Assembly: GCA_030248225.1 (NCBI GenBank)
Contig: JASANE010028458.1
Location: 1-64,000, forward strand
Length of the DNA stretch: 64,000 nucleotides
Direction: 5' to 3'
Origin: Trileptium ribeirensis
Taxonomy: Eukaryota > Nematoda > Enoplea > Enoplida > Thoracostomopsidae
Below are positions 48,701 through 60,700 of this stretch, piece by piece. Every line of letters begins with the position of its first letter. Within the stretch, counting starts at the first letter, position 1. Made by a program: the position numbers and the translations under genes. The notes beneath the pieces are model-generated. The model was not told the origin of the DNA. It ran no database searches and was given only the letters and a program-made list of their open reading frames with translations.

Positions 48701-51700
48701 AGCACTCCTAGATGGAGGGTTCATAGGCATGACAGGGTCACGATGTCGAGTTGGTGGAGCAAAAGCCACGGTTTGTCGAGCTGGGGCTGGTGGTTGGGGT
48801 TCAGGCTCTCGGGGATCATGCGCGGGATTACCACTCCAGCTTCGGCTCCGTGTTGTATATAGTCCTCGTACACTCGACGGCGGTCCCTAGCCTGACGATG
48901 TGGTTGAAGTCGAGTGGGTTGGGGAGGCTCTGTCCTCTCCCCGATCTTCTCAACAGAAGGTCCCAACTCCGGCGATCCCTCACTTTCCTCAGTAGAGTGG
49001 TCAAGTTCGAAGCGGGGTCTTCGACTAGGTCCCGGTAAAAGTTGACTAAAGGGTATTTCGTCCTCCAGTCTTCCCAACTAACATGCGGTTGAGCTTTGGC
49101 TGGGGTCCCGGTGCCAGCTTTGGCGCGAGCGGGCGAGGTAGAGTCTCTTTTATGGCGGAGGATGCGCTGCGCGGCGGCGCCTTCTTCCTCCCCCGAATAG
49201 AAGAACCCTCGGTTGACTCGCCTATGGTCGAGGTTGTCTCGCTGGCCGCAGGGGCGGTTCTTGTTCGAGATCGTTTTGCTCTACCGCCCTCCGAAGATTC
49301 GGTGGGTCGGCGTGACTCTTTCTTGCCTCTTTCACTTGCCTCACGTCTCCTAGCCAAGCTTTCGACAAATTCGGCCACAATGTCGTCGGCGGCCGTTTGG
49401 GCCTCCGAGGGTGGATGCTGTATGATAGGCCCTGACAGATATTCCACTAAATCGGTTGCATCCTGACGCTCTCCTCAGGCACGGGCCTCTTCATCTTTGA
49501 TTCTTTTCCTCTCCTCTAATGCCCATTCCCATTCTGCTTGTTGGTTTTGTCTCCTAGTGGTCCAGCGACCGAAAGAAGAAACATACGGGGTACCGGCCTC
49601 TTGTTCTGGTAGGGGTGATAACGCAACAGGGGTTATCCGTCGGTGGGGTGGGGGCTGGTGCCCAACTGTTTCGGGCGGTGGGGCCTCGGTTCCGCGTTTC
49701 GCCAGTGGCGATAGTAAGGGTGGAATTTCCCACCTGTGTGGTGGTGTTGGGGAGTCCACAGTATCGGGTGATGTATTCTCAGAGCGTACGGATGATACTG
49801 GTTCACTAGCAGGTGGGGCGGTTTGGGCTGGTTTCCGTCGGGGCTTAGGCACGGTGTTTTCGGGTCGGGGCTGGTTCTACGGGTGGCTGACTATAGACGG
49901 GGGCGGATTGCGTAGGTGGTGGTCTAGGGGGTGTCGAGTACGGTGTAATCCATTCGTCTGGGGTATACTCCTCTAACGTGGCTTGGCATCCTAATGGCAT
50001 TAGCGGCGTGTGCGGGAGCGGCGTAGGTGGAGCGGAATATGCGTGGCGAGGTTTGGGATATCATTGTTCATGCAACTCAGGAGGTTCACGATGGGGGTGG
50101 TACGGTACCGGTGGTTTGTCCGAGTCGGTGACTAAGCGTTGTGAGTGGGTACCGCGGTAAGCGGTGATGAGGCGCGACGTTGGGCAGGCGTAAGCGGCGA
50201 AGTCTGGACGGCATGTTCTACGGCCGAAGTTGGAGATACGGCTTGTTCGGGCGCGTGAGGTGAGGACTCGTCTGGATCCTGCGAAACAAGTGGTTCGACA
50301 AGGCCTAAGTCGTTGACGTTAAATGGTCGTAGCGAGCGGCCATTGCTTGAGCGTGGCAGAGCTAAAGGTCTAGTTGGTTCCTCAGTTCTGACAGATCGCT
50401 CTTGTTCCCGAATGGTAACTGCAGCAGTATGTCGTCCGTATTCTGAAGAGAATGAGCCTGGGGGTTTATCAAGCGCATAAGGCAACTTAGCGGGGTCTTG
50501 TGTAGCGAGTTCCTGCGAGATAGCGGGCCATTCGGTGTCGGGAGTTCTGTCGGGATCACAAATAGGTAGCCTGTTTTGTTGCGGAGCTCCGGATGAACCT
50601 TTGGCTGGGGCCTGAATGGTCAACTGTTCTACTACAGCACGGTGTATGTCTGCCTGGGCTTGTGTGTATTCTAAGTTGGGTTCTCCGATCTCTACGCTGG
50701 TTGTGTCAGATGCACCATCAATTTCCTGACGCAGTCGGTCAACTGCCTCTGGGTCGGCGGCCTATAATTCCCAGGCAAAGTATTTATCGGCGAGAATGGT
50801 TTCTCCTGGTTCTTGTAGTGCAGCCTCAATGTAAGCGGGAGGCACAGCCTTCAGCAAATCGGCCATGTCCGGGAAACTACTTAGTGGTCTGTAGCAGGGC
50901 TTGGTGCGGTTTATGTGAACCACATGCTCAGAGGCGTTGGGTTGTCCAGGGAGTTTGACATAGATGCAGGGCAGCATTATCTTAGTGATTTGGTACGGTC
51001 CACACCATCTGCGTTCCAGTTTGCGTGATAGTCCAGGTGTTCTATAATATCGGTAGACCCATACATGGTTATTAACTCGGCAATCTGGGACCTTGATTTT
51101 ACGATTGTAGTAACGGTTTCTATATTCTTTAGCAGACTCCATGGAGCGATGGGCTCGGTCTGTGATCGTGGCTAACCATCGTTGTACGTTAGCGCGGTAA
51201 GCTTCTGCTCCGGGATAGCGTCCCCAATCAGTTTGTGTCTCGATTCCACCCGGTACGTGGGGTTGGAATCCGTGCATGAGCATGAAAGGTGGGTAATGAG
51301 TGGAAGCGTGTACTGATGAGTTGTAGGACATGATACAATAGGGTAGGACTTCGTCCCATGTAGTATGGTCATATTCGGGTAAGGCTACTCTTAAGAGGAA
51401 TAGTAAGGTACGGTTAAAGCGCTCAATTTCTCCATTTGTATTCGGGTTGTAGCTTAAGGTTTCCCTCTTGAATGTATGTAGCCTAGCGCACAATGCTTCC
51501 ATGACTTCTGAAACAAAGCATCCTCCTCGGTCGGAAACTAATTCCTCGGGTGCGCCATAGTGGCACACCACGTCCTCGACGAAAACTCGACCTACACTCT
51601 TAGCTGTTTGATCAGGCAATGCGGTGGCAATAACTAATTTTATAAACTGATCAATGAAAGCAATAACATACCGATTCCCTCTTCGGGACAAAACTCGAGT

Positions 51701-54700
51701 GTCCAATATGTCAACGAACATGCGGTGCATAGGCGCACTAGCCAGCGGGTTATCTCTGAGCGCGGCTCGAACGTTTTGTGGTAAATTCCGTGATCGCTGG
51801 CAGAGTACACATCGTTTTACATATTCGTCTACGTCCTTACCCATTGTCTCCCAATAGTAGAACTGCTTGAGCTTGCTCAGTAGATGATCCCTACCCGGGT
51901 GTCCACCGAATAAAGTGTCATGTTCGTGTTTAAGTATTTGTCGTATAAGTAGTCTGGGCACACACAGTTTAGGTCTATGGTCATTTGGCATGATGGGATG
52001 TAAGTAAAGAATGGCAGTGTCGGGGCAGAGACGGTAATGATGGGCTTCTAATTTGAGAGCAGTCGCTGCCTTTTCGTCGGCCGGTGACTGTCGAGTATGT
52101 AGGTACCACCATATGGGTCCAAATTGTTTGTCCCTACGCTGAATGTACGGCAGGTAGTTGAGGAGGTTTCTTCCCTCGTAGTGTTATTTTTGGAGATGTC
52201 TCGTCGAGACAAATCCAATGATGGGCAGCTCGCCGATTTTGGAGTTGAGAGAAAAAACTCGAATTATCGGTGCCCATCAGTGGTTGGTAACGGCGCCCAA
52301 GGCACCTTTGAGTGACTGCAGCGAGTCAGCGGGGACTCGGACGGGAGTCCGGCGACACGTCGTTGGACTCACCTAACTATGAACAAAACGAGGGGTCGCA
52401 TGCACCGGTTCAAAAGTGGGGTAGGACAACGAGGATGTTGGAAGGTGGAGGCGCTTGTATTAGTCGCATACTACAACGGGGCTAAGGAAACGAAGCGATT
52501 TTACCTGAACCAGTCTTCCAAGGGGCACGGACACATATATATATATACATATACATATTCTATGTATAGTATGTCCTAAACATAGGGAAGGTAACAGTCC
52601 GGATTCCGCGTTGACAATCCAACCTAGCGTATGTAGGGATTGTCTCTACACGTTACAAGCGATGTTCCGGCGTTGTCCGGAGCGATTTTGGCGTCCAGCA
52701 ATAGTCCCAAAATGTTCTACCAACATGCTCTGGCTATTCCCTGATGATTCTGCTCTAGACAGGTGCGGGCCATTAAAGTAACCCGGTATCCGTCGTTTTT
52801 GGTAAGCCCAAAAGCTGTCGTAAGTGCAAAGTAAGTTGTTTGTGAATGGTGATTTTCCCGTGACCATTACTTAACATGTAGCTAGAACCAAGTAGACTTA
52901 ATATTTTTGATTTCCATCTTAATAAATTTGTTAAATTGAACGTGCAGCCAGGGGTCTCCTATTCCCGGACGGTCATAACCGACAAAACTTTAGCATATAA
53001 TATCTGCTGATTGGGTTTCAACCTAATTTCCAATTTTCATCGGTGTGGGTCTCCATGTGCAGTCTTACAGGTCGGTTGAGGAAGCTTAGTTTTCCCTATT
53101 TCATTCAACTGATAACACTCGTCCCGGCGAGAAGTCAGTATTATATAACAAATTATGCACTGAAGACGATTTATGGTTAAATGGTCCAATGGTATGATAC
53201 GACATTTTTATGCAAACGATTTATGGTTAACATGATTCAATGGTAAGATACATTTTTGTGCAAACGATTTATGGTTAACATGATGCAATGGTAAAATATG
53301 ACATTTTTATACAAACGAGTTATGGTTAAAATGGTTCAATGGTAAAATATAACATTTTTATACAAACGAGTTATGGCTAAAATGGTTCAATGGTAAAATA
53401 TGACATTTTTATACGAACGAGTTATGTTTAAAATGGTTCAATGGTAAAATATGACATTTTTATGCAAACGATTTATGGTTAAAATGATTCAATGGTAAAA
53501 TGTGACATTTTTATATATACGATTCATGGTTAAAATGATTCAATGGTAAAATATGACATTTTTATATATACGATTCATGGTTAAAATGATTCAATGGTAA
53601 AATATGACATTTTATACAAACGAGTTATGGTTAGAATATGGCGTCCTTTATGTACGAACGTGACCCGGTGCCAGAGTGTTCCAATACAATTTTGGGTGTG
53701 GGAATCCTGAAAACACTCGTAACGGGGCCAGAACGGTCCTGTTACAAAATGGTTTATTGTTTTTACTGTCTTATACAGTTGGTAAAGGGGTTATAGGCTT
53801 TGTGGGCTAGGTGTTACGCTTGCAGATACAGTAGGTCAGGTTGTATGCACTGTAAGAATTTTTATCATGTAACTTTAGCGATCTGTATGTAGAAGACATA
53901 CACATCAAATTCGACTTAAATCTGGCTTAACACTGACACTGGACTAACCTTTGCTGATGGAAAAGGAGCCATAACAAGACTTATGGGAATACTATTAATA
54001 TTACGTGTCGGTGTTTAATGTAATGTATGGTGAAAAAAGTTAGACTTATTTCAACATCTGTTCATAAGCTGTAATCGTTGTTGTAATAAAGCTACATTTT
54101 GCAGTAACCAAGAAACACGATGATCTATCATTGGAACAAAAATTTACAACTGTTGCTTTCTAGTTTGGCACGTTTTATGATGCATCTTACTTGAAGTAGT
54201 AATAGTTACAATATCTAATGATTCCTAGAGGACGGTTACTTTTGCCTATAACTTGAAACAACAAGTGGCTGTGTCTATCATTGAGCCGAGGAACAAAGAT
54301 AGACAAACTTGCATTTTGCCGAATTAATGTTTAGTATTACCTAGGGTAAACCCTACTATATGTACAGTATATATTGCCTGATATGTTTGTAAACAGCCAA
54401 TTTTGATTGTGAGCTATTGCTGTATCACAGTAACATTACAGACATATAGTACTCATGCCGTATATATTCTGATTAAGTATTATAAACACATGAGCCTTCT
54501 AAAATATGGAATACAAATTTATATCTTGCACTTTTAAAATTCAAACCTTGGCAATAGTATGAGGAGAATATTTCGATTAATCTTGAAATATTATATTTAG
54601 CTTTGTTATAAATAGTCATATAAAGCTTGGCTCATTATCAGATATTTTGAAAGCATCAGTGATCTCACATATACACGATCATTCATGTGATCGTCCAATA

Positions 54701-57700
54701 CATGAAGAAAAATCAAAATTTGTCACAATGCTTGTTAGAACATTGATAGTTGATCTGTTGCTTATTCTCATATTGTTGTATCGGTCTGTCACTGGAAACT
54801 TTAAGAGCGCTGATATGTGATTTGATCTGCAGTATTCCACAACAAATAGTAAGGATTGATCTATTTACAGCTGGAATTTGCTTTTATCGTGCTACACACT
54901 TATTTTTTAACCCTTTCCCACCAGCTGAGTGTTGTGTTAACTATAAGTAGGCCATGCGACATATAATTGAACGTATGTTGTTTCACTCGCTTTGCGAAGT
55001 TCCGTAAGAAACGAGCAACAGCATCTAGATAGCTAAGTTATTTGCGTCCGTAGCTTATATTCGTACAACCCAGGTTCGATGCTTGTCGCGGCTTCGTGAA
55101 ACATTGTACGTCGCGCAGGTTAATTTAGGCATGAAAAGGTTAATGCTCATAGGTGTCCAACGTCCGTTAGCTTAAGATTATATAAGAGGGCATGCGTGGA
55201 CGGATAGGGTACGGGTTACCAAAAATTTTCCCGGCTTATTTTTCGTCAGAATTTTTGTATCTTTTGCTAATTTTCTCTTAAAATTCCTGTAATTTTGCTA
55301 TAACTCTTGCTTTTAACCACGTGCTTTCTACAGGCCCGGTGAATAGAGCTTGGGGAAGCGGGCGTCGGACCTTCAACGGGTTATCTGCTACAGCTCCTCT
55401 ATGAACATCTGCGGATTAAGTTTACCTTTAATATATATATTTGAATCCTAATCCACTTAATATCGAAATAATTTAGGAAATTTTCACATTGTGAACCTTT
55501 AGCTGTAGATTCTAAGATTCTAAATGACGTTACTAGCGGGTAGTTTGAAGATATACTGTTGACTGATTCCACTATACTTGGCAGCGGCATCGGTGTCTCA
55601 TCTCTCCCGACAGAACAATATAGGCCCCATTGACTACAACTATAACGAAATTGAATCTTCAGTTTGTACAGTGTAACCAAAATACACTGTTATTGGTATA
55701 GGCTACACTGTAACGATTACGATGCGGCGTTTCATGCTGACTTGAGAACTTTTTAGGGGAAAATCAGTAACCTTAGGCAATTTTGAAGCAAATTCAGCCT
55801 GAATTCAGGTATTTTTCCTTTAAATTATCGATTTTCAAGTATAAGTTTACTCATATTTATTGTTTTATACGTGTAAAAAACTTTTACTCACGTTAGACAT
55901 GCAATATGCAAATTATAGTTATGCAGCTAAATGCATGCAGTTATGCAGTTATGCATGCAGTTATGCAGTTATGCAGTCTGAATGCTTTAGCTGCTGTCAT
56001 TTCCGATATATGTGCGATTGCTTTGTCGTTTTCCTAGTTTTCTGCATCACAAATGAATCACTTAGAGACCAAGGCTTCCCCTAGAGGGAGTTATGGGGGT
56101 AGTAGCCGCCCTGCCAATATTAAGCTTGACACAATTACCGCAGCGTATAGCCTCCAAATGTTTGACTTAGATTGTTCCTAATATCTCAATTATTGTTGGT
56201 GCTGCTCCTGCTTGCACGATTGAGATATGTTAGTCTCCGGCCAAAAACACGTTTGATATATATTAAACATACGTTATTAATTTTATTATTAAATTCAAAA
56301 TACTATATTAAAATGAAACTGGCTTGTTTCTGAATGTAAAATACATTCATGTTTATTTAGTTGTGTTCTTCCGCATTAACCTTTGAGTTGTTAATTCCGT
56401 TGAAATTATTTCTCAAAGTGAACATTGTAGGGTATGGTCATGTATACCCGGTTACTGAAATGGGCCAACTTGCTGTCATACTTTACGCGATATTCGCAAT
56501 CCCTGTTATGACAATGTTCCTGTCGAACATAGGTAAGATATTTTACAGTACTGATAATTTTTAATTAAATTCATTGAAGTTAACTGCACATATTTTTGCT
56601 GTAAAAATTCCATGCGAAAAAGCCATCATAAACTGTAAGGTTTATGGCAATGGTTGCGTTAAACACATTAGCATAAAGCAAATGTCAGCGGTCATGTTGC
56701 TGTTTAGGCGAGGTACAAGCATCCTTAAAGATCACTCAAGGGCTCAGAAATTTAGTAAAGACTGACTCCTAAATGTTAACAGCTCTTTATAGTCTGTGTT
56801 CAGTTGTCTGGTTATATCTTTCAGTTTCAGTGCATTAGAGCGCTCTGTATAGTGCTTTCTGAATACCATGGTGTAGTCATCTAGAACCAAACACGGTTTT
56901 TCTGTACTTTTTTAGGTTTTATGATAGGTTTAGCTCAACCATCATAAAACCCATTTAGGGAAAGAATTTACACTATCGTCATTTATTTGGATATACGTGG
57001 TTCTGTGTATTTAGATAAGCTTTTAAAAGCTTTATGACGCGCAGATTCAGATGGTGGTGTTTCTTTACTCCCATAACACCAGCATTATAAGGTTATAAAG
57101 TACTATAAGGTATTATTGCCAGATGCTTTAAGATGGTAAATAGATAAAACGCAAAGCTTGTTACACGTGATTACACATGATAACATGGATGAAAAGGGTC
57201 AAAAATTTACAGAAAAAAAATTTGTTCCGTTTGGCTTTAAATGTTGACGATCTGTTACAGTAGCATCAAACAATATCGCAGCCTAAATAAAATATCATTT
57301 CTATGATAATTTTACTGAATATGTCACAGTAAAGCTTGTTATGTAGCTTTACGCTCCTAAATTGCGGTCATACACGTTTGTGTATACGGATTTTAGCCAA
57401 GCTCCTTATTTGAGTTCCAAATTTGTAATACTACAATTAGGTTAGGTTGGTTGGCGAATAACGATGCGCTACATAAACGCTCAACCCCACATTAAGATTG
57501 TGTTCCTGCCTCAACGTGTTCGTAAAGCTTTAAATCCGCTCCTACATTAGACATCTTACCGAGATCGGATCGGAACAGAATGTAAAAACGTCCTGGACCG
57601 ATGATCAGTGACCACATTCTCTAATGGAGCTTCCTGAAGTGGCAATAATATCTCATCTGTTGTTGGCGCAGTATCGAAATACTGTGACACTGTAAAATAT

Positions 57701-60700
57701 TATAATTCAATAACTTGTATTTATTAACCACGGGTTTTGGTATTTTTATTCATGTTTCATTTCTTTTAGCAATCTTATTTTAATTTCTGCGGGCTTTGTT
57801 TGTTCACACGCTAAGTATTTACGCAATGAAACGAAATTGTTAAGTTTAATACAAGCACTATTGGTTTTACATATTTATATTTCCTATTCTGCAGGTGGAC
57901 TACTCGCTGATGGCATTCGTTTTGTGTGGAATCGAATGTGTTGCTATGTTTGTCGTAAGAGAAAACTCAGAAAGGTTGAGCGTGAGGAACGGCAAGGTAT
58001 GTAAACAAAATTTCTGCTCAGCGCCTGAAGAAATATACATAGACCCAACTGGTAGTTGACCTCTAAATTTAGCCTAAAAACTACCCCATTTATGTAATAA
58101 AACCACTAGTCCACTAGGTTTATGCCCCAGATCTGAGCGTCATGTTAGCAACAGCTAATTGGGATTAGCCTGAAAACAGCGAAGTGGCGCCGTTGTGAAG
58201 TGCTATATAGTTGCTATATCTGGTACAGATTGGCGTAACGTTTGCTTTATCCAGTATATAGTGTTCTTAATAACCGTTCGCGGATCATAAGAAGTTGCGT
58301 TGCCAGGGACACTATTCGTATACACCGCTTGCCATAAATATCAGTTGTACCGACGAGACGGACCCCACAAAACATATGTTTGCAACAGATTACAATATGT
58401 CTTGCATTTTCTATGCTGAAATTGATTTCTTTTAGAATTTTTAAGTCAGTAATATGCTAGCGATAAAATAGCTAAAAACCTACAAAAACATTTGGTACAA
58501 AATGATGGAGTACTGTACTACAAATATACATTTTGGTAATTAACAGTTATATAACAATTGACCGGGTCCTGTTAAGTCCGGAAATTTTCAGTTTATTGAG
58601 CCTATAGTTATATTATTATAATCTTCAAGGCATTTGTCGAAAGTTTTGAAAGGTATAGTTTCGAACTACAGCAGTTGTAGTTATGCATTCAAAACTTGAA
58701 TGATTAATATATATTTTAACGAACATCATTATTTCAAACTCTATTCTTTCTATCAAATTCGGACATCGCATGCAAAGATTTTGTGCATGATCGTTTGGCA
58801 ACGAAAATAACTGACATCATCACAAAACTTATTTAAAACATAAATTTTGCGCGTTTTGGTTTCATAATTCAAAGCACTTTTGGAGCATGAATCGTTTATC
58901 ACGTTTGCCAGAGCGATGTTACCTCACTTGTCAAATGTGTTTTTTTACTAAAATTGCACATTGTATAGGCGAAGTTTATATACCGTTTGTCAGAATATAA
59001 TATGTCGTGTTAAATAAGTATTTGTTTAATTTTTATTAAATAAGGCGTAATCATAATTTCACAGCTGACAACCGTCGAACGGTAAGTGATTTTCAAATAT
59101 TTAAGTTCATCTATCGGGTAATAACAATAATATGATATAATATAATATAATATAATAATATAATATATTGTTTAATATATATTGTTTTCACCTGTTATCG
59201 AGTACTGTGATTGCACGAAACAGGAGGTCAACACCAGCACCCTAAGTGTAATCTGAGGACTTTTAACACATTTTTTAATTATGCAGTCAAACCGTGAATT
59301 GTACGTTAAAATTGCATCGCAAAGTTCTATAGCGAGCACAATGCGAAGCGGGAGCAAGGCGACCTAATATAAGTTGATTACTTCAAATCTCGTACAGTTC
59401 ATTAACAAAAGTCACCACAAATGATTTATGACCAATAAAATGACGATAGAAAACCTAGCCCATGTCAAGTTTATGGGCCGGACGTTATAACGTTAAAAAA
59501 GAACAGCTTAGAGCGGGGGTTCGGGGGCAACAGTCCCCAGATTTAGGCTTAGGCTTAGTATATGTCTCATACAAGAACCTTAGCTTAGGCTACGACTAAG
59601 GCTTAGGCTTAGTATATCGAGAAAGGCATAGCATGCATTATACTTCGGCACCTAAAGTTGACATGGGCTAATGTTTCATAACACGTAAGTGCTTCGATAC
59701 TGGTTATATGAATTGCTTCCGCGATCGTGATAACCATCACCGCGGTTAAGCTATTGTTTCTGGTCGCGACACTCGTGTCGTGACATGTCTTGGCACTAAA
59801 TATATCCCTATATGTTTTAGGCGGGGAGCGGGGTGGGGGTACCATGTACTCTAGACAGGTAGACTGGTGTGACGTGACAGATAACTATTTATCCCTTTTA
59901 TTCGCTCGTTTTGCTACTGTAATCTTCGATAATGTTGACTTTTGTGCTATGTCAGTAAAAATTAAGATAACCATTTTGGACTTGAGAAAAATATGCGTAT
60001 ATGAATGTACTTTCGGCAAGGAATCACGCGTACTCATTGCTGCCTGTTTTGTGGTTTCCACTGACGCCCATTGTAATATTAGTTTTATTGAATTGAAAGG
60101 CACCGTTGTTTTTCACTCATGAAACAGGTCAAATTTAGTCATGACTTTAAGCACGAATTAGGTTATCCCCAATTATCAGGGGCTTGGCATTGACATAAAT
60201 TTTTTGTTTTGGTGAATTTAAAATCTGTTTTTTTTCTGCAAGAAGTGAAAACAAAGCAAAACAATCAAGAATCAATGTAATTTAATGTGGAACAAAGTTC
60301 ATTTCATTTCACAAATTTTTTGAAGTTCAAAATTCTCTTGCGATACATGTAAAATAAAGTTGGACTAAAAATATAATGAGAAATTATATTCGCTTGATTT
60401 TGGTTGATTCGATTTGGTTTCATTTTTACAAATTAAAGTGTTTGTAATTTGCTGTAACTGAATTTCATTTCGCTCAACTTGATTTTAGTTACGACCAACG
60501 AATTAAAATTGGCTGAATTCTCTTTGGTTGATTATAATCGATTTTGGAGCGAAAATTGAAATCAAATCTTGCCAGTGCAAAATCCAAGAGGTGTTAATTC
60601 GAAAAAATAAAAACCGAATTCCGTTTCACATTTTGTCGTGCAACAGACCACATGTTATCGTAAATCCATAAACCCGGGAACCAGTGATTCCCGTCCCAGA

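Larger units (their letters stand above)
45178..53746 (-). mobile_element. Ty3/gypsy-type LTR retroelement, internally deleted, with NADAR/SGNH-like accessory gene
   Basis: Two direct repeats (45178-46519 and 52247-53746) flank 5.7 kb read on the - strand. In order from the 5' LTR: integrase (52183-50762), Pro-rich region (50760-48430), NADAR domain (48419-47850) and SGNH-like segment (47830-47257). A purine-rich tract abuts the 3' LTR. Gag, protease, RT and RNase H are absent; only about 60 bp separate the 5' LTR copy from integrase, so a deletion is likely. No primer binding site or target duplication was found. The frame has several stops and shifts, so it is probably immobile. It is antisense to the host K2P gene. 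Confidence 0.8.

Noticed and set aside
50132..50760. gag-like gene in the Pro-rich region
   Set aside because: No CCHC zinc knuckle or capsid pattern, and its position after integrase is wrong for gag.
53747..53760. Target site duplication of the LTR element
   Set aside because: The right flank aaatg is not matched at the left edge of the left LTR (gcccgcc), so no duplication can be claimed, and the true left edge is uncertain.
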